DNA of 11,549 nucleotides from CAZLMG01 sp964560765 (GTDB lineage: Bacteria; Bdellovibrionota_B; Oligoflexia; Oligoflexales; CAZLMG01): assembly GCA_964560765.1 (NCBI GenBank), contig CAZLMG010000061.1, forward strand, positions 1-11,549. The letters run 5' to 3'. The translations under genes were made by a program, and so were the position numbers. The stretch's first letter is position 1, and every line of letters begins with the position of its first letter. The notes beneath the pieces are model-generated. The model searched no databases, was not told the DNA's origin, and saw only the letters and a program-made list of their open reading frames with translations. Below are positions 1 through 7,105 of this stretch, in pieces.

Positions 1-50
1 TATCAGCTCCGCTACTTGCCAGGCGATGACAAAGAGTTGTGCTATTGGTG

Positions 51-1628
51 TTATTGACGGGACCTTGGATTCATCGAATGAGCCTTGGAAAGGTGTTCAG
101 GCGATGAGTTGCAGGCTACTCGCCACACCTTCACCAGGCCATGGCGTCCTTCCTTGAGCATCTGGTACTCGGCGAGTTCATTTGAGGTGCATGAATTTGG
201 CAAGGCTCGGTTGCCGCGACGGTCTTTTGCCAGTTCGATCATCAGACTGGGCGGCGTGGTCGCAACGCGCTCGGCAAAGGATTTGACGCCTAGGTTAACA
301 TTTATAGCTGGCAATCCTGTCATGAGTGCAACCGTGTCGGCAAAGTTTCCGGCCAACCGGATCGGGGCCCTTTCCTGAGCTGGTGACTCCGAAGCCAGTT
401 GTTCAATGGCGCGCCCAAAGTGTCGCAAGGTAAATAGGGGATTCATGAGATGCGCGGCAATCGGCGGCACTTGCTGGTTTATTGGCCAAAGAGCTAAAAG
501 CAAAACAAGCGACCATGCCATAGGCTTTAATCTGACAGTGTGAATCATTGTCGCCATGCCGCTGCACATAAGCATGGCCAGTCCCGGCAAAAAAACGATC
601 AGGTAGCGTTCAGGGCGATAATTGGTGGTGCCAATGATGAGATAGAAACCAAGGCACCATGATAGGCCGATAAGAGCCAAAATGCGTGTTGATCCTGTGC
701 GCAAGATGGCGGCGAGCAGCCATGGCGCAATCCCAACGATAACGAGCCCGTGATGACTGAACTTGGCCCATAGCTCATGAATGGTTCGTTGCAAGTCGGC
801 AAGGGTGCTGGTCAGGCTGGTGAAGCGGCTGGTGACATTCAGCTCCCAGAAGTAGTTGAGATCGTTTTCGTACCACATGCCCACAAAAGAATAGTAAGTC
901 GCGCAGCCCAGGAGAGTCAGAGCCGGGAATCCGAAGAGCGCTAGCACCCTATGAGAGCGCCTATTAAAGTTCAGCATGGCTGCAATCGCTAAGGCAGGTA
1001 GTGCGGCAATGGCGGTTGATTTCGTTAAAATTGCCAAAGTGGCCATCATCCAGGCGCTGAGTAGTCGCAGTTTCCAATGAGAGGTCTGTATCTGCTCCGC
1101 CTTTTCACTTGTGGGGCTTTGTGGCGGCACGGCTAGGGCCAATGCCACCAGTAGCAGGCCGATCATCGGCCACTCCAGTAGAGCCCGGCGACTATACGCA
1201 AAACCTAAGTAATCCGAGGACAGGATCAGTGCCCCTAGGAGTGCGACTGGAGTGTTTACGCCGAGCCGCTGCGTCAGTAAAAGGAATCCAAGCACACCCA
1301 CGATAAAGAAAATCGTCGCGGTTGCTCGTGCTTGCGTTAGCCCTAATCCAAAGGTCTTGAAAGTTCCGTAAACGGCGAGTTGGAACGTGGGCAAATTGAC
1401 GATGGGGTTGAAGTCGCCGTCGCGAATCCACTTGCCCTCGATGACTTTGTTGACCGCGCCGCTGGTGTACCAGCCTTCGTCCGTAAAGATTTCTCCGGAT
1501 GCAGTAATTTCCCTTGGAAAGTCACTGTCGAGGTGAAAGAAGCGGGCGCCAAGGGAGCCGGCTAAAAGACATGCCAGTGCCATCGTACACAGCACGCGCA
1601 GAGTCAACATGGATCTCGTGCGCTTCAT
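51..1628 (-). CDS. GT39/ArnT-like integral membrane glycosyltransferase
   Basis: This 525-residue, multi-spanning membrane protein has the layout of GT-C fold enzymes (GT39, PMT/ArnT type). These use a polyprenyl-phosphate-linked sugar as donor on the periplasmic face. A transmembrane segment near residues 10-30 is followed by a first outer loop holding an acidic pair, D50-E51 in FTDEGWYTSGA, where GT-C enzymes keep their catalytic acidic residue. About ten further hydrophobic stretches follow, and then a soluble C-terminal tail from about residue 410. The ATG start lies 3 bases after the stop of the sugar transferase gene, so the two are surely co-transcribed. A second in-frame ATG six codons later is possible. 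The acceptor and sugar are unknown. By context it probably adds a sugar to the lipid-linked repeat or to the polymer. The fold class is fairly sure; the substrate is not. Confidence 0.8.
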   Translation of the reverse strand: MKRTRSMLTLRVLCTMALACLLAGSLGARFFHLDSDFPREITASGEIFTDEGWYTSGAVNKVIEGKWIRDGDFNPIVNLPTFQLAVYGTFKTFGLGLTQARATATIFFIVGVLGFLLLTQRLGVNTPVALLGALILSSDYLGFAYSRRALLEWPMIGLLLVALALAVPPQSPTSEKAEQIQTSHWKLRLLSAWMMATLAILTKSTAIAALPALAIAAMLNFNRRSHRVLALFGFPALTLLGCATYYSFVGMWYENDLNYFWELNVTSRFTSLTSTLADLQRTIHELWAKFSHHGLVIVGIAPWLLAAILRTGSTRILALIGLSWCLGFYLIIGTTNYRPERYLIVFLPGLAMLMCSGMATMIHTVRLKPMAWSLVLLLALWPINQQVPPIAAHLMNPLFTLRHFGRAIEQLASESPAQERAPIRLAGNFADTVALMTGLPAINVNLGVKSFAERVATTPPSLMIELAKDRRGNRALPNSCTSNELAEYQMLKEGRHGLVKVWRVACNSSPEHLSKAHSMNPRSRQ

Positions 1629-1631
1629 CGG

Positions 1632-3068
1632 CTACTCGCCAGTTAATGCCCGCTTGAGCACAACAAATACTGTACGCAGCATGAGTCTGATATCCAGCGA
1701 CATCGATTGATTTGTCAGATAGTACATGTCGAATGAAAGCTTCGTCTTCGTGTCGCTTACGTTATCCATCATGTAGCCAATTTGAATTTGCGCGTGGCCA
1801 GTCAGGCCCGGCCTCAGTAGGTATCTCAGTTCATAAGCAGGGATCTTTTCAGCCATGCGGCGCGCAAAGTCCAAAGCCTCGGGTCGGGGCCCGACCAGTG
1901 ACATGTCACCGATCAAAATGTTGATAAGTTGCGGCAACTCGTCAAGATGAAGCGGACGGATGATGCGGCCAATAGCAGTGACTCGCTGATCGCCCTTTGC
2001 AGTAAAGCCGCCAGAGGCATCGGCCTTGGAATCCTCTTCCTTCATAGTGCGAAACTTAAACATGGTAAATGGATTCTGATATCTTCCCTGACGTGGCTGT
2101 CGAAAGATAATAGGGCCCCTACTGGTCAATTTGATCAGAATTCCGATGACAATTAGGAGGGGAGCGATGAGAAGGATACCCGCTAGCGATACCGTGACAT
2201 CGAACATGCGCTTGAATCCGGAGTACAACAAATTGCGGGGGTTCAGTCCGCTTCCTAGAATCCATCCGACGCTTACATGATCGATCGGAATTCGTTCAAA
2301 AATTTGCGCATAGAAATCGACTTCATCAATAATCCGGTACCTGTGCTGCAGAGCGCACAGGGCCATGTCAGACGTGTCTCGGTGATTCCAAGCGTCTTGG
2401 GCTACGACAAAGTCGCTCACGCCAGCGGCCCTCACTCGGTACGGGTCCAGGTTTCCGGAGTCATCAACGAGCTTTTCGAGTTCGACGTGAAACATATGGC
2501 GAAAGTCAGATCGATCCGATGAAGCGATGCCATTGACGTATTCGTCTGTTAGGCTTGATTTGCCGATGACAGCAAACCGATACGGCAAATTCCGATAAAG
2601 AAGTGCCATGGTGGTTCGGAATAGTGCGAGGCCGCAGAACCCACCGGCTGCTCCGTACAGTATGGTACGCCGTCCAAAGACGGTGTATTCGGTGAGATAA
2701 GTCGCCGACAGGGCAACGGGAAGTGCGATCAGGCACGCGCCAGCAGCAATCAGAACCACTTTTACAGGATAGTGTCTGCGAAGTCGCTCATACAAGCCCA
2801 TGCCGGTTGCAGCCAAGAGAAAGGCAATCACGAACATGGCGCAGCCAATCGTGGACACTGGAGACCAAAGGCCCCAACGTCCGAACGGACTGGCCCAAAA
2901 TGCCAAGATGTAAGACCCGCCAATAACCGCCGCATCCGCGCTCATGAGCCAGAGGCGATTTGGCGAAAACAAGATATCGACAAGTGAAGCACTGACGCCA
3001 GGACGAGTGCGCGGTACGCCGCGTGAGGGCGCTTCGTTGGGATGTAGGGGTCGTACTTTACCGTTCAC
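1632..3068 (-). CDS. Exopolysaccharide polyprenyl glycosylphosphotransferase (WcaJ/PssY-type initiating sugar transferase)
   Basis: This enzyme starts repeat-unit assembly by moving a sugar 1-phosphate from a nucleotide sugar to undecaprenyl phosphate at the inner membrane. The 478 residues match the usual length of the WcaJ class. Four hydrophobic segments lie between about residues 40 and 160, followed by a degraded CoA-binding-like domain (about 160-270). The C-terminal bacterial sugar transferase domain (PF02397) begins at KRMFD (286-290), with a re-entrant hydrophobic helix at 291-313. Family motifs are visible: FRQPRQGR, FKFRTM, the catalytic-region LDELPQLINILIGDMSLVGPRPE (375-397) with D376-E377, and RPGLTG (419-424). 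The start is GTG with only a weak upstream purine tract. A 90-base gap separates it from the DUF1552 gene upstream, so it may have its own promoter. It is followed by the GT39-like gene after 3 bases. The first sugar cannot be read from the sequence. Confidence 0.93.
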   Translation of the reverse strand: MNGKVRPLHPNEAPSRGVPRTRPGVSASLVDILFSPNRLWLMSADAAVIGGSYILAFWASPFGRWGLWSPVSTIGCAMFVIAFLLAATGMGLYERLRRHYPVKVVLIAAGACLIALPVALSATYLTEYTVFGRRTILYGAAGGFCGLALFRTTMALLYRNLPYRFAVIGKSSLTDEYVNGIASSDRSDFRHMFHVELEKLVDDSGNLDPYRVRAAGVSDFVVAQDAWNHRDTSDMALCALQHRYRIIDEVDFYAQIFERIPIDHVSVGWILGSGLNPRNLLYSGFKRMFDVTVSLAGILLIAPLLIVIGILIKLTSRGPIIFRQPRQGRYQNPFTMFKFRTMKEEDSKADASGGFTAKGDQRVTAIGRIIRPLHLDELPQLINILIGDMSLVGPRPEALDFARRMAEKIPAYELRYLLRPGLTGHAQIQIGYMMDNVSDTKTKLSFDMYYLTNQSMSLDIRLMLRTVFVVLKRALTGE

Positions 3069-3158
3069 TAAAACACCCAGAATTTTAGCTTGAAGAGGGC
3101 AAACTAGCAGAAACGGTGGTTATGGAAAATAACTAGTTGGGGTGGAGGTGGCCGCAAA
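3069..3158 (-). promoter_or_regulatory. 90-base gap upstream of the sugar transferase; possible promoter
   Basis: This gap separates the DUF1552 stop from the GTG start of the sugar transferase. It is much longer than the 3- and 6-base gaps elsewhere in the minus-strand series, so it could hold a secondary promoter. It is rather AT-rich, but I see no convincing -35/-10 pair. A small perfect inverted repeat, GTTAT-ggaaa-ATAAC (3119-3133), and two copies of AACTAG (3102-3107, 3131-3136) are the only structure seen. Confidence 0.25.
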
Positions 3159-4526
3159 TTAGCCGATTCCTGGTGTGGGACCGCATTTTGGCGTATCGCC
3201 AAACCCTAAGGCGTCGATGCCAAATAGGCGCATGAGGCTAGTTCCCAGCCGCTGAAACGGTTGCGGCCCCGTATCGATTAGGCGGAATCCGCTCTGTAAC
3301 CCCACGTTTTGCCCGCCAATCATGGCAATTGGGATATTGCTTAGGGAATGGTCGCCCGTCGCCATTTCGTTTGCCCAAACAATGATCGTATTTTCGAGGA
3401 GCGTCCCATCGACGTCAGGGATTGAATGAAGTTTGTTTGCAAGTTGAGCGACGATTTCCGCAAAAAAGTGGTTCGCAGTGATGGCCAACTGGGCAATCTC
3501 CGGGTCACCCTTGTCTTTGTGTGCGATTTCATCATGGAAGTCTTTGTTGATGCCAAGAAACGGAAACCGCCACTGGGCACCCGCAAACCCCAGCTGAAGA
3601 GTTGCCACCTGCGTTAAGTCACAGGCAAATGCGGCGACAATGAGATCCGAAAGTTGCGCTATGAGCTGTGGGATGTTGGCTTCGTCCAGAAGTGGGTTAC
3701 TGGATTCCTGATATTCAAGGCCAGTCGGTGATTGGCTTGATAGGTTGCTGCAAACGACCGATGGAGGCTTATTACTACCGGAGTCCATATTTACCTGGGC
3801 GTCAATGAGTCGGCGCTCCAAGCTACGAATCGCCTCTGAATGCGCGTCGAGTAATGGGCGGGTTTCGTCACTTAAGGATTGTTGAAGTGAATGTAAGTCA
3901 TTCATCATTTGACTCAAAACACTGCGTCTCAAAATCAGATCAGTCCGCCTTGAGGGATTTCCGGCGAAATACGCATTCCGAGTAAACAAACTTTCGAACG
4001 CTCGAACCGGGCTAATCTCGGGCATGACAATTCGACCAGCTGACTCGTAGGAAAAGGAGGCGCGGTGATCATATCCGGGCTTAGGAAAGGGCTGCTCTTG
4101 CGATGCGTGCACTGCAAGAGTCAGTGGTCTGACGTTGAGATGTCGCGCAATGATCTGATCGACCGATGGCCCGCCAGCCCATGGCCCTCCTGCTCGGGCA
4201 ATGACTTGCTCGCCGCTAAACAAACGAGCAAATCCTATGTCATGCTCGTTCCCGCCGGCACCGTTATGGCCGCTGGCCATCGCGATGCCCTTGATGAGCG
4301 TAAGCCGCTGCTTCAAGGCATCGTTTGAAAGTATTGGCTGTAGAATTGGAGAGTTTCCTTGGGGATCGGGCCAGAATCCAGCCTGGTTTGTCCCGTTCGT
4401 CTGCATAATCAGGATAATTCGTGGCTTACTATTCGAAACTCCGCGAGCCACCCGTGCTCGGGCGCCTAGAGGAGCGAGCAGCGCTCCCATTCCAGCTTTT
4501 AGCAATGTGCGTCGATTCGTTTTCAT
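3159..4526 (-). CDS. Tat-exported DUF1552 (PF07586, HXXSHH) protein
   Basis: This is a 455-residue member of the DUF1552 family, which is related to DUF1501 and alkaline-phosphatase/sulfatase-fold proteins. The reaction is unknown. The N-terminus carries a Tat signal, NRRTLLKAG, followed by a short hydrophobic stretch and an Ala-rich cleavage region ending near residue 29, so the mature protein is probably periplasmic. Family features seen: MQTNGTN (41-47), GHNGAGGNEHD (86-96), LLDAHSEAIRSLERRL (225-240), a C302-D-L-T segment, DGTLLENTIIVWANEMATGDHS (373-394), and GTSLMRLFGI near the end. The family's namesake HXXSHH motif appears here as HDEIAH (331-336), keeping the outer histidines but losing the Ser and middle His. 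It starts 6 bases after the PSCyt3-type lipoprotein gene, with a GGG-rich ribosome site overlapping that gene's stop. The two families are usual neighbours and probably act together. Family assignment is strong; function is unknown. Confidence 0.9.
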   Translation of the reverse strand: MKTNRRTLLKAGMGALLAPLGARARVARGVSNSKPRIILIMQTNGTNQAGFWPDPQGNSPILQPILSNDALKQRLTLIKGIAMASGHNGAGGNEHDIGFARLFSGEQVIARAGGPWAGGPSVDQIIARHLNVRPLTLAVHASQEQPFPKPGYDHRASFSYESAGRIVMPEISPVRAFESLFTRNAYFAGNPSRRTDLILRRSVLSQMMNDLHSLQQSLSDETRPLLDAHSEAIRSLERRLIDAQVNMDSGSNKPPSVVCSNLSSQSPTGLEYQESSNPLLDEANIPQLIAQLSDLIVAAFACDLTQVATLQLGFAGAQWRFPFLGINKDFHDEIAHKDKGDPEIAQLAITANHFFAEIVAQLANKLHSIPDVDGTLLENTIIVWANEMATGDHSLSNIPIAMIGGQNVGLQSGFRLIDTGPQPFQRLGTSLMRLFGIDALGFGDTPKCGPTPGIG

Positions 4527-4532
4527 ATTCCC

Positions 4533-6056
4533 TTAATTCCCGTTGCCAAATAAAAGGCTTACGTTTTGTCGCCACTGCTCCAAAATTGAAGAATCGCCTT
4601 GCGCCTTGCTTTGGTCTTGGATGTGAGCCATGCAACGAGGTTCAAAGGCGGCGGAAAGTCCAAGGGAAAAACTGGTCAGATGAACTGCGAAACATGACTT
4701 CAGCTCTGGCGAGTTCGCCATCGCACTCAAAAGGTCGTCACTTCCTGAATAGTCCCCGGTCAAACTGCCCGCGGCATGAAGTGAGGCTTCGGTGTTGATT
4801 GATTGGCCGAATTCCTCCAGTCGACGTCGACCGAACTGATCAAAACCCTCAAATGCAAAGCCGAAACCATCAATCTGTGTGTGACAGCCAGCACACCGAG
4901 TGTCCTTAGTGTGTTTCTCGAACTTTGCGCGCGTCGTGCTGGCGGCAAGAGGTTCTTCGCCAATTGGCAGGCTCATGACGTCAGGAGATGGTATTGCTGG
5001 CAGACACAGCAGGCGCTGGCGCACAAAAAGCCCCATCTTTATGGGGTTGGTGCCATTGGGATCCGAGTGAGCAGCGATCACTGCGGGATGCGTCATGAGA
5101 CCAAAGCGCGCTTCTCTAGCCGAGGCGTCTAGAGCTGCGCTGTCATTTAGCGCGTAACTCATTTGCCAAAGCGTTGGCAGTGCAGCTGCTTCGTCAAATA
5201 CCTTTGTGATCACCTGGGTGCGCAGATTCTGCCGTTGTCCAGCCGCAAAGGTCACGTACGGCTCGGCTAGCGAACCAGATTTGTGTATGGCAGTAAGGGT
5301 GTTTGTTTCAAGCCATCGCTCGAAGAAGTCTGCGAATCTCGCGGCCGCTCGCGTATCCGAATTTTCGATTAGCGATAGTGGATCCCCGTCTGGGGGTAGC
5401 TCGGAAAATCGACTGCCAGTTACAGCCTGCGTTACTGCGAGCCGCAAAGCCCAGCTGTTGCGGTCAAGGGTGTCGGTTCGATACAAAATCTCGGGAATGG
5501 TAAGCGTACTTGCAAGCGCTGCAATGGCACCATCATGCATCGAAGAACTTGCGGCTACATCGTCAAATTGACTCATCAGGAGTTCGGTGCGCGCCAGGGC
5601 CGTGTTCGCATCCCCAAGCACCACACCTAATAGCTCTTGAAGTAGACGGCTCGTGCATTCCCGCAATTCAGCCGGGGCGCAGACTAGTGCACTGGCAGCA
5701 TCGCCGCGCAAGTATTTGGTCACGACCTCGAGAGCCATGTTTAGGATTCGTTCCAAATCTTGCTCGGTCATTGCATCCGGCGATGCAAGATCCCCGTATC
5801 CAGCAGTGGTCGGGGAGACAGCGTCAAGGGTAGTGTCCGAACTCGCGGGCATTCCCAGCAAAGTAAAATAATCATGACGCAGTTGTGCTAGCGGAGGGCG
5901 GCTAGCGGCGGCTTCTGCGATGAGGCAATCGGTGAACTTCTGCTGTGCAGAAGAGGCTGCCCTGCTGTCATTATGGTCTTTGGGTCCTCGATCTTTGGAA
6001 AAGATTCCGCAAGAGGTTGCAAATATTGACGTAAATATGGCTATACGGAATGACAT
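4533..6056 (-). CDS. DUF1592/DUF1588/DUF1585 (PSD4-PSCyt3-PSD2) haem-binding lipoprotein, short form
   Basis: This 507-residue exported protein is related to planctomycete-type cytochrome proteins. Starting at the second ATG gives a signal peptide MSFRIAIFTSIFATSC whose ATSC resembles a lipobox (Cys16), so it is probably a lipoprotein. The first ATG, six codons earlier, overlaps the strong Shine-Dalgarno site that serves the second. Domains: a DUF1592-like region (about 180-255: IPEILYR, RFADFFERWL); DUF1588 (about 316-412) with RFGLMTHPAVIAAHSD, a GLFVRQRLLC segment, the c-type haem motif CAGCH (388-392) and GFGFAFEGFDQFGR; and DUF1585 (about 433-467: SDDLLSAMANSPELKSCF). Full-length relatives of 600-900 residues have extra N-terminal domains (DUF1587, often a cytochrome c part), which are absent here. 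The N-terminal 170 residues are unlike anything I recognise. It forms a pair with the DUF1552 gene 6 bases downstream. An electron-transfer or oxidative role is inferred only from the haem site. Confidence 0.88.
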   Translation of the reverse strand: MSFRIAIFTSIFATSCGIFSKDRGPKDHNDSRAASSAQQKFTDCLIAEAAASRPPLAQLRHDYFTLLGMPASSDTTLDAVSPTTAGYGDLASPDAMTEQDLERILNMALEVVTKYLRGDAASALVCAPAELRECTSRLLQELLGVVLGDANTALARTELLMSQFDDVAASSSMHDGAIAALASTLTIPEILYRTDTLDRNSWALRLAVTQAVTGSRFSELPPDGDPLSLIENSDTRAAARFADFFERWLETNTLTAIHKSGSLAEPYVTFAAGQRQNLRTQVITKVFDEAAALPTLWQMSYALNDSAALDASAREARFGLMTHPAVIAAHSDPNGTNPIKMGLFVRQRLLCLPAIPSPDVMSLPIGEEPLAASTTRAKFEKHTKDTRCAGCHTQIDGFGFAFEGFDQFGRRRLEEFGQSINTEASLHAAGSLTGDYSGSDDLLSAMANSPELKSCFAVHLTSFSLGLSAAFEPRCMAHIQDQSKAQGDSSILEQWRQNVSLLFGNGN

Positions 6057-6062
6057 GACGAG

Positions 6063-6070
6063 ACCTCCCC
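6063..6070 (-). promoter_or_regulatory. Strong Shine-Dalgarno site deciding the lipoprotein start
   Basis: On the minus strand this reads GGGGAGGT, six bases before the ATG at 6056. It overlaps the alternative ATG at 6074, which has no comparable site of its own, so translation should begin at 6056. It is the best ribosome site seen in the window and suggests this gene is well expressed relative to its neighbours. Confidence 0.75.
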
Positions 6071-6126
6071 CCATGGCGGAGTATCGGTCTATTGGAAATC
6101 AAAATTTAGATTTATTTTCCGGTTAG

Positions 6127-6969
6127 TTATGGAGACTTTTGGCGCGCCAAAAGCCCGCTGACGAAAAGTCCAAAGAGCGCCCCGAGTACCGGAAGAGCTA
6201 ATGCAAGAAGTTTCGATCGTAATGGCAGCCGGGAGTGCTCTACATTGAGCGAGATAGGACTTTCGATCAATTTTAGTGCTGGCAAAGGAAGAACTTCAGC
6301 CATCTCCCGTCGAGTAAAATCTGAGTTAAACACGGTGCCAGCAGCCACCTTTTCGAGCGCAAGACTCAATGTGCCAAGCTCTGTCAAAAGCGTAGCCTCT
6401 TCATCGGCCAAGACGGTGCCGTCAGCGCGCAGTAGGGACACGATTCGAATGGAGCCATTAATGGCCCCGGAGTGGTGTGCCGGTTGTCCGTGACAGTACT
6501 GATCTTGATCTCTGTCGCTCAAACGAACACACAATCGGTGCACGAACTGGTACAAATTCCCAAGGGCTTGATACTTACTCGCAAAGACTCCCGACGGCCA
6601 CCCTTTAGACATTTCGTTCAAGGCGTGATCGAGTGCCGGCGTAGCAGCTTCGTCCGACCAAGTCACGTCGTGCCTGACCTCAATGCGCACACGATCGGAC
6701 TCTGAATTGGGTGCAAAATCGATGGAATCAAATTTTATTCCGGCGCTACCAGATTGTTCTTTAAGTACTGTCATTGCGCGAAATACTAATGTGGATTCAT
6801 TGAGAACGCCCCTGAGAAGGCTTCCGTGCATGGGCGAGTCAGGAGGTATTTTCGCCTCGAAAGTGGATTGCAAGTAGTTGCGTTGCTTTAGACTATATAC
6901 GGTCATTGAGCCAGCAAGGCCCGCTAGAAGCCCAATCGTGACACATAGAGTTGATAGTTTTTGACGCAT
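6127..6969 (-). CDS. Wzz-like polysaccharide co-polymerase candidate (two-TM inner membrane protein)
   Basis: This 280-residue protein has the topology of chain-length regulators. A transmembrane helix at about 7-27 and a second at about 252-274 flank a periplasmic domain of about 225 residues, with only a few cytoplasmic residues at each end. The segment before the second helix, IESPISLNVEHSRLPLRSKLLALALPVLGALFG, looks like the Pro-rich junction of Wzz proteins. There is no cytoplasmic tyrosine kinase domain, so it would be a PCP1-type protein. Sequence similarity to Wzz is otherwise weak and I see no long coiled coil. Oddities are a Cys/His cluster in the periplasmic domain (C147, C159-H160, H165-H166), suggesting a disulfide or a metal site. 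It is the first gene of the leftward series and is divergent from the EpsG-like gene. The ATG has only a weak ribosome site. It might instead be a partner of the haem/DUF1552 pair downstream. Confidence 0.6.
   Translation of the reverse strand: MRQKLSTLCVTIGLLAGLAGSMTVYSLKQRNYLQSTFEAKIPPDSPMHGSLLRGVLNESTLVFRAMTVLKEQSGSAGIKFDSIDFAPNSESDRVRIEVRHDVTWSDEAATPALDHALNEMSKGWPSGVFASKYQALGNLYQFVHRLCVRLSDRDQDQYCHGQPAHHSGAINGSIRIVSLLRADGTVLADEEATLLTELGTLSLALEKVAAGTVFNSDFTRREMAEVLPLPALKLIESPISLNVEHSRLPLRSKLLALALPVLGALFGLFVSGLLARQKSP
6136..6153. repeat. 18-base perfect palindrome (CTTTTGGCGCGCCAAAAG)
   Basis: The 18 bases are identical on both strands. As RNA they can fold into a 7-bp stem with a CGCG loop. 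The palindrome spans the last codons (LLARQK) of the Wzz-like gene and ends 7 bases before its stop codon. No U-run follows directly on the minus strand, so it is not a classical intrinsic terminator. It could be a protein-binding operator, an mRNA processing or stability hairpin, or chance. Confidence 0.6.
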
Positions 6970-7105
6970 GGTTCTGCCCAGAGCTCAGCGGGTGGCTCAA
7001 TGCGATAGCCCGCCAATTACCTAAAATCACCGCGTTTCAAATAAATTCCGTTGTGCTATCCCATTGTTAGTACCGAAGATTCGAGTCTCGTGCAAATGAA
7101 TAGGT
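6970..7105. promoter_or_regulatory. Divergent intergenic region between the two operons
   Basis: These 136 bases lie between the start codons of two gene series transcribed away from each other, so promoters for both should be here. The middle (about 7012-7065) is AT-rich. Candidate elements are weak: TTGAAA on the minus strand near 7036-7041, and TTTCAA followed after 16 bases by TATCCC on the plus strand (about 7036-7063). An imperfect 12-base palindrome, AGATTCGAGTCT, lies at 7077-7088. I saw no JUMPstart/ops element and no riboswitch. Confidence 0.45.

Noticed and set aside
1..50. Possible start of another minus-strand gene at the left edge
   Set aside because: Two frames remain open to the edge but there is no start codon with a ribosome site in these 50 bases, so no gene can be supported.
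3119..3133. Small inverted repeat GTTAT-ggaaa-ATAAC
   Set aside because: The 5-bp AT-rich stem is too weak for a terminator and is expected by chance; it is only noted in the gap entry.
4201..4798. Two plus-strand open frames of 111 and 125 codons antisense to the DUF1552 and lipoprotein genes
   Set aside because: They lie wholly opposite genes with clear family motifs, have no ribosome sites or recognisable domains, and read as antisense shadows.
5206..5571. Plus-strand open frame of 121 codons
   Set aside because: It is antisense to the DUF1592 region of a well-supported gene, low in complexity (Ser/Ala/Arg-rich), with no family resemblance.
6988..7013. GCGGG ... CCCGC inverted repeat in the leader of the Wzz-like gene
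   Set aside because: A 5-bp stem with a 16-base loop is common by chance, and no U-run or conserved riboswitch pattern goes with it.
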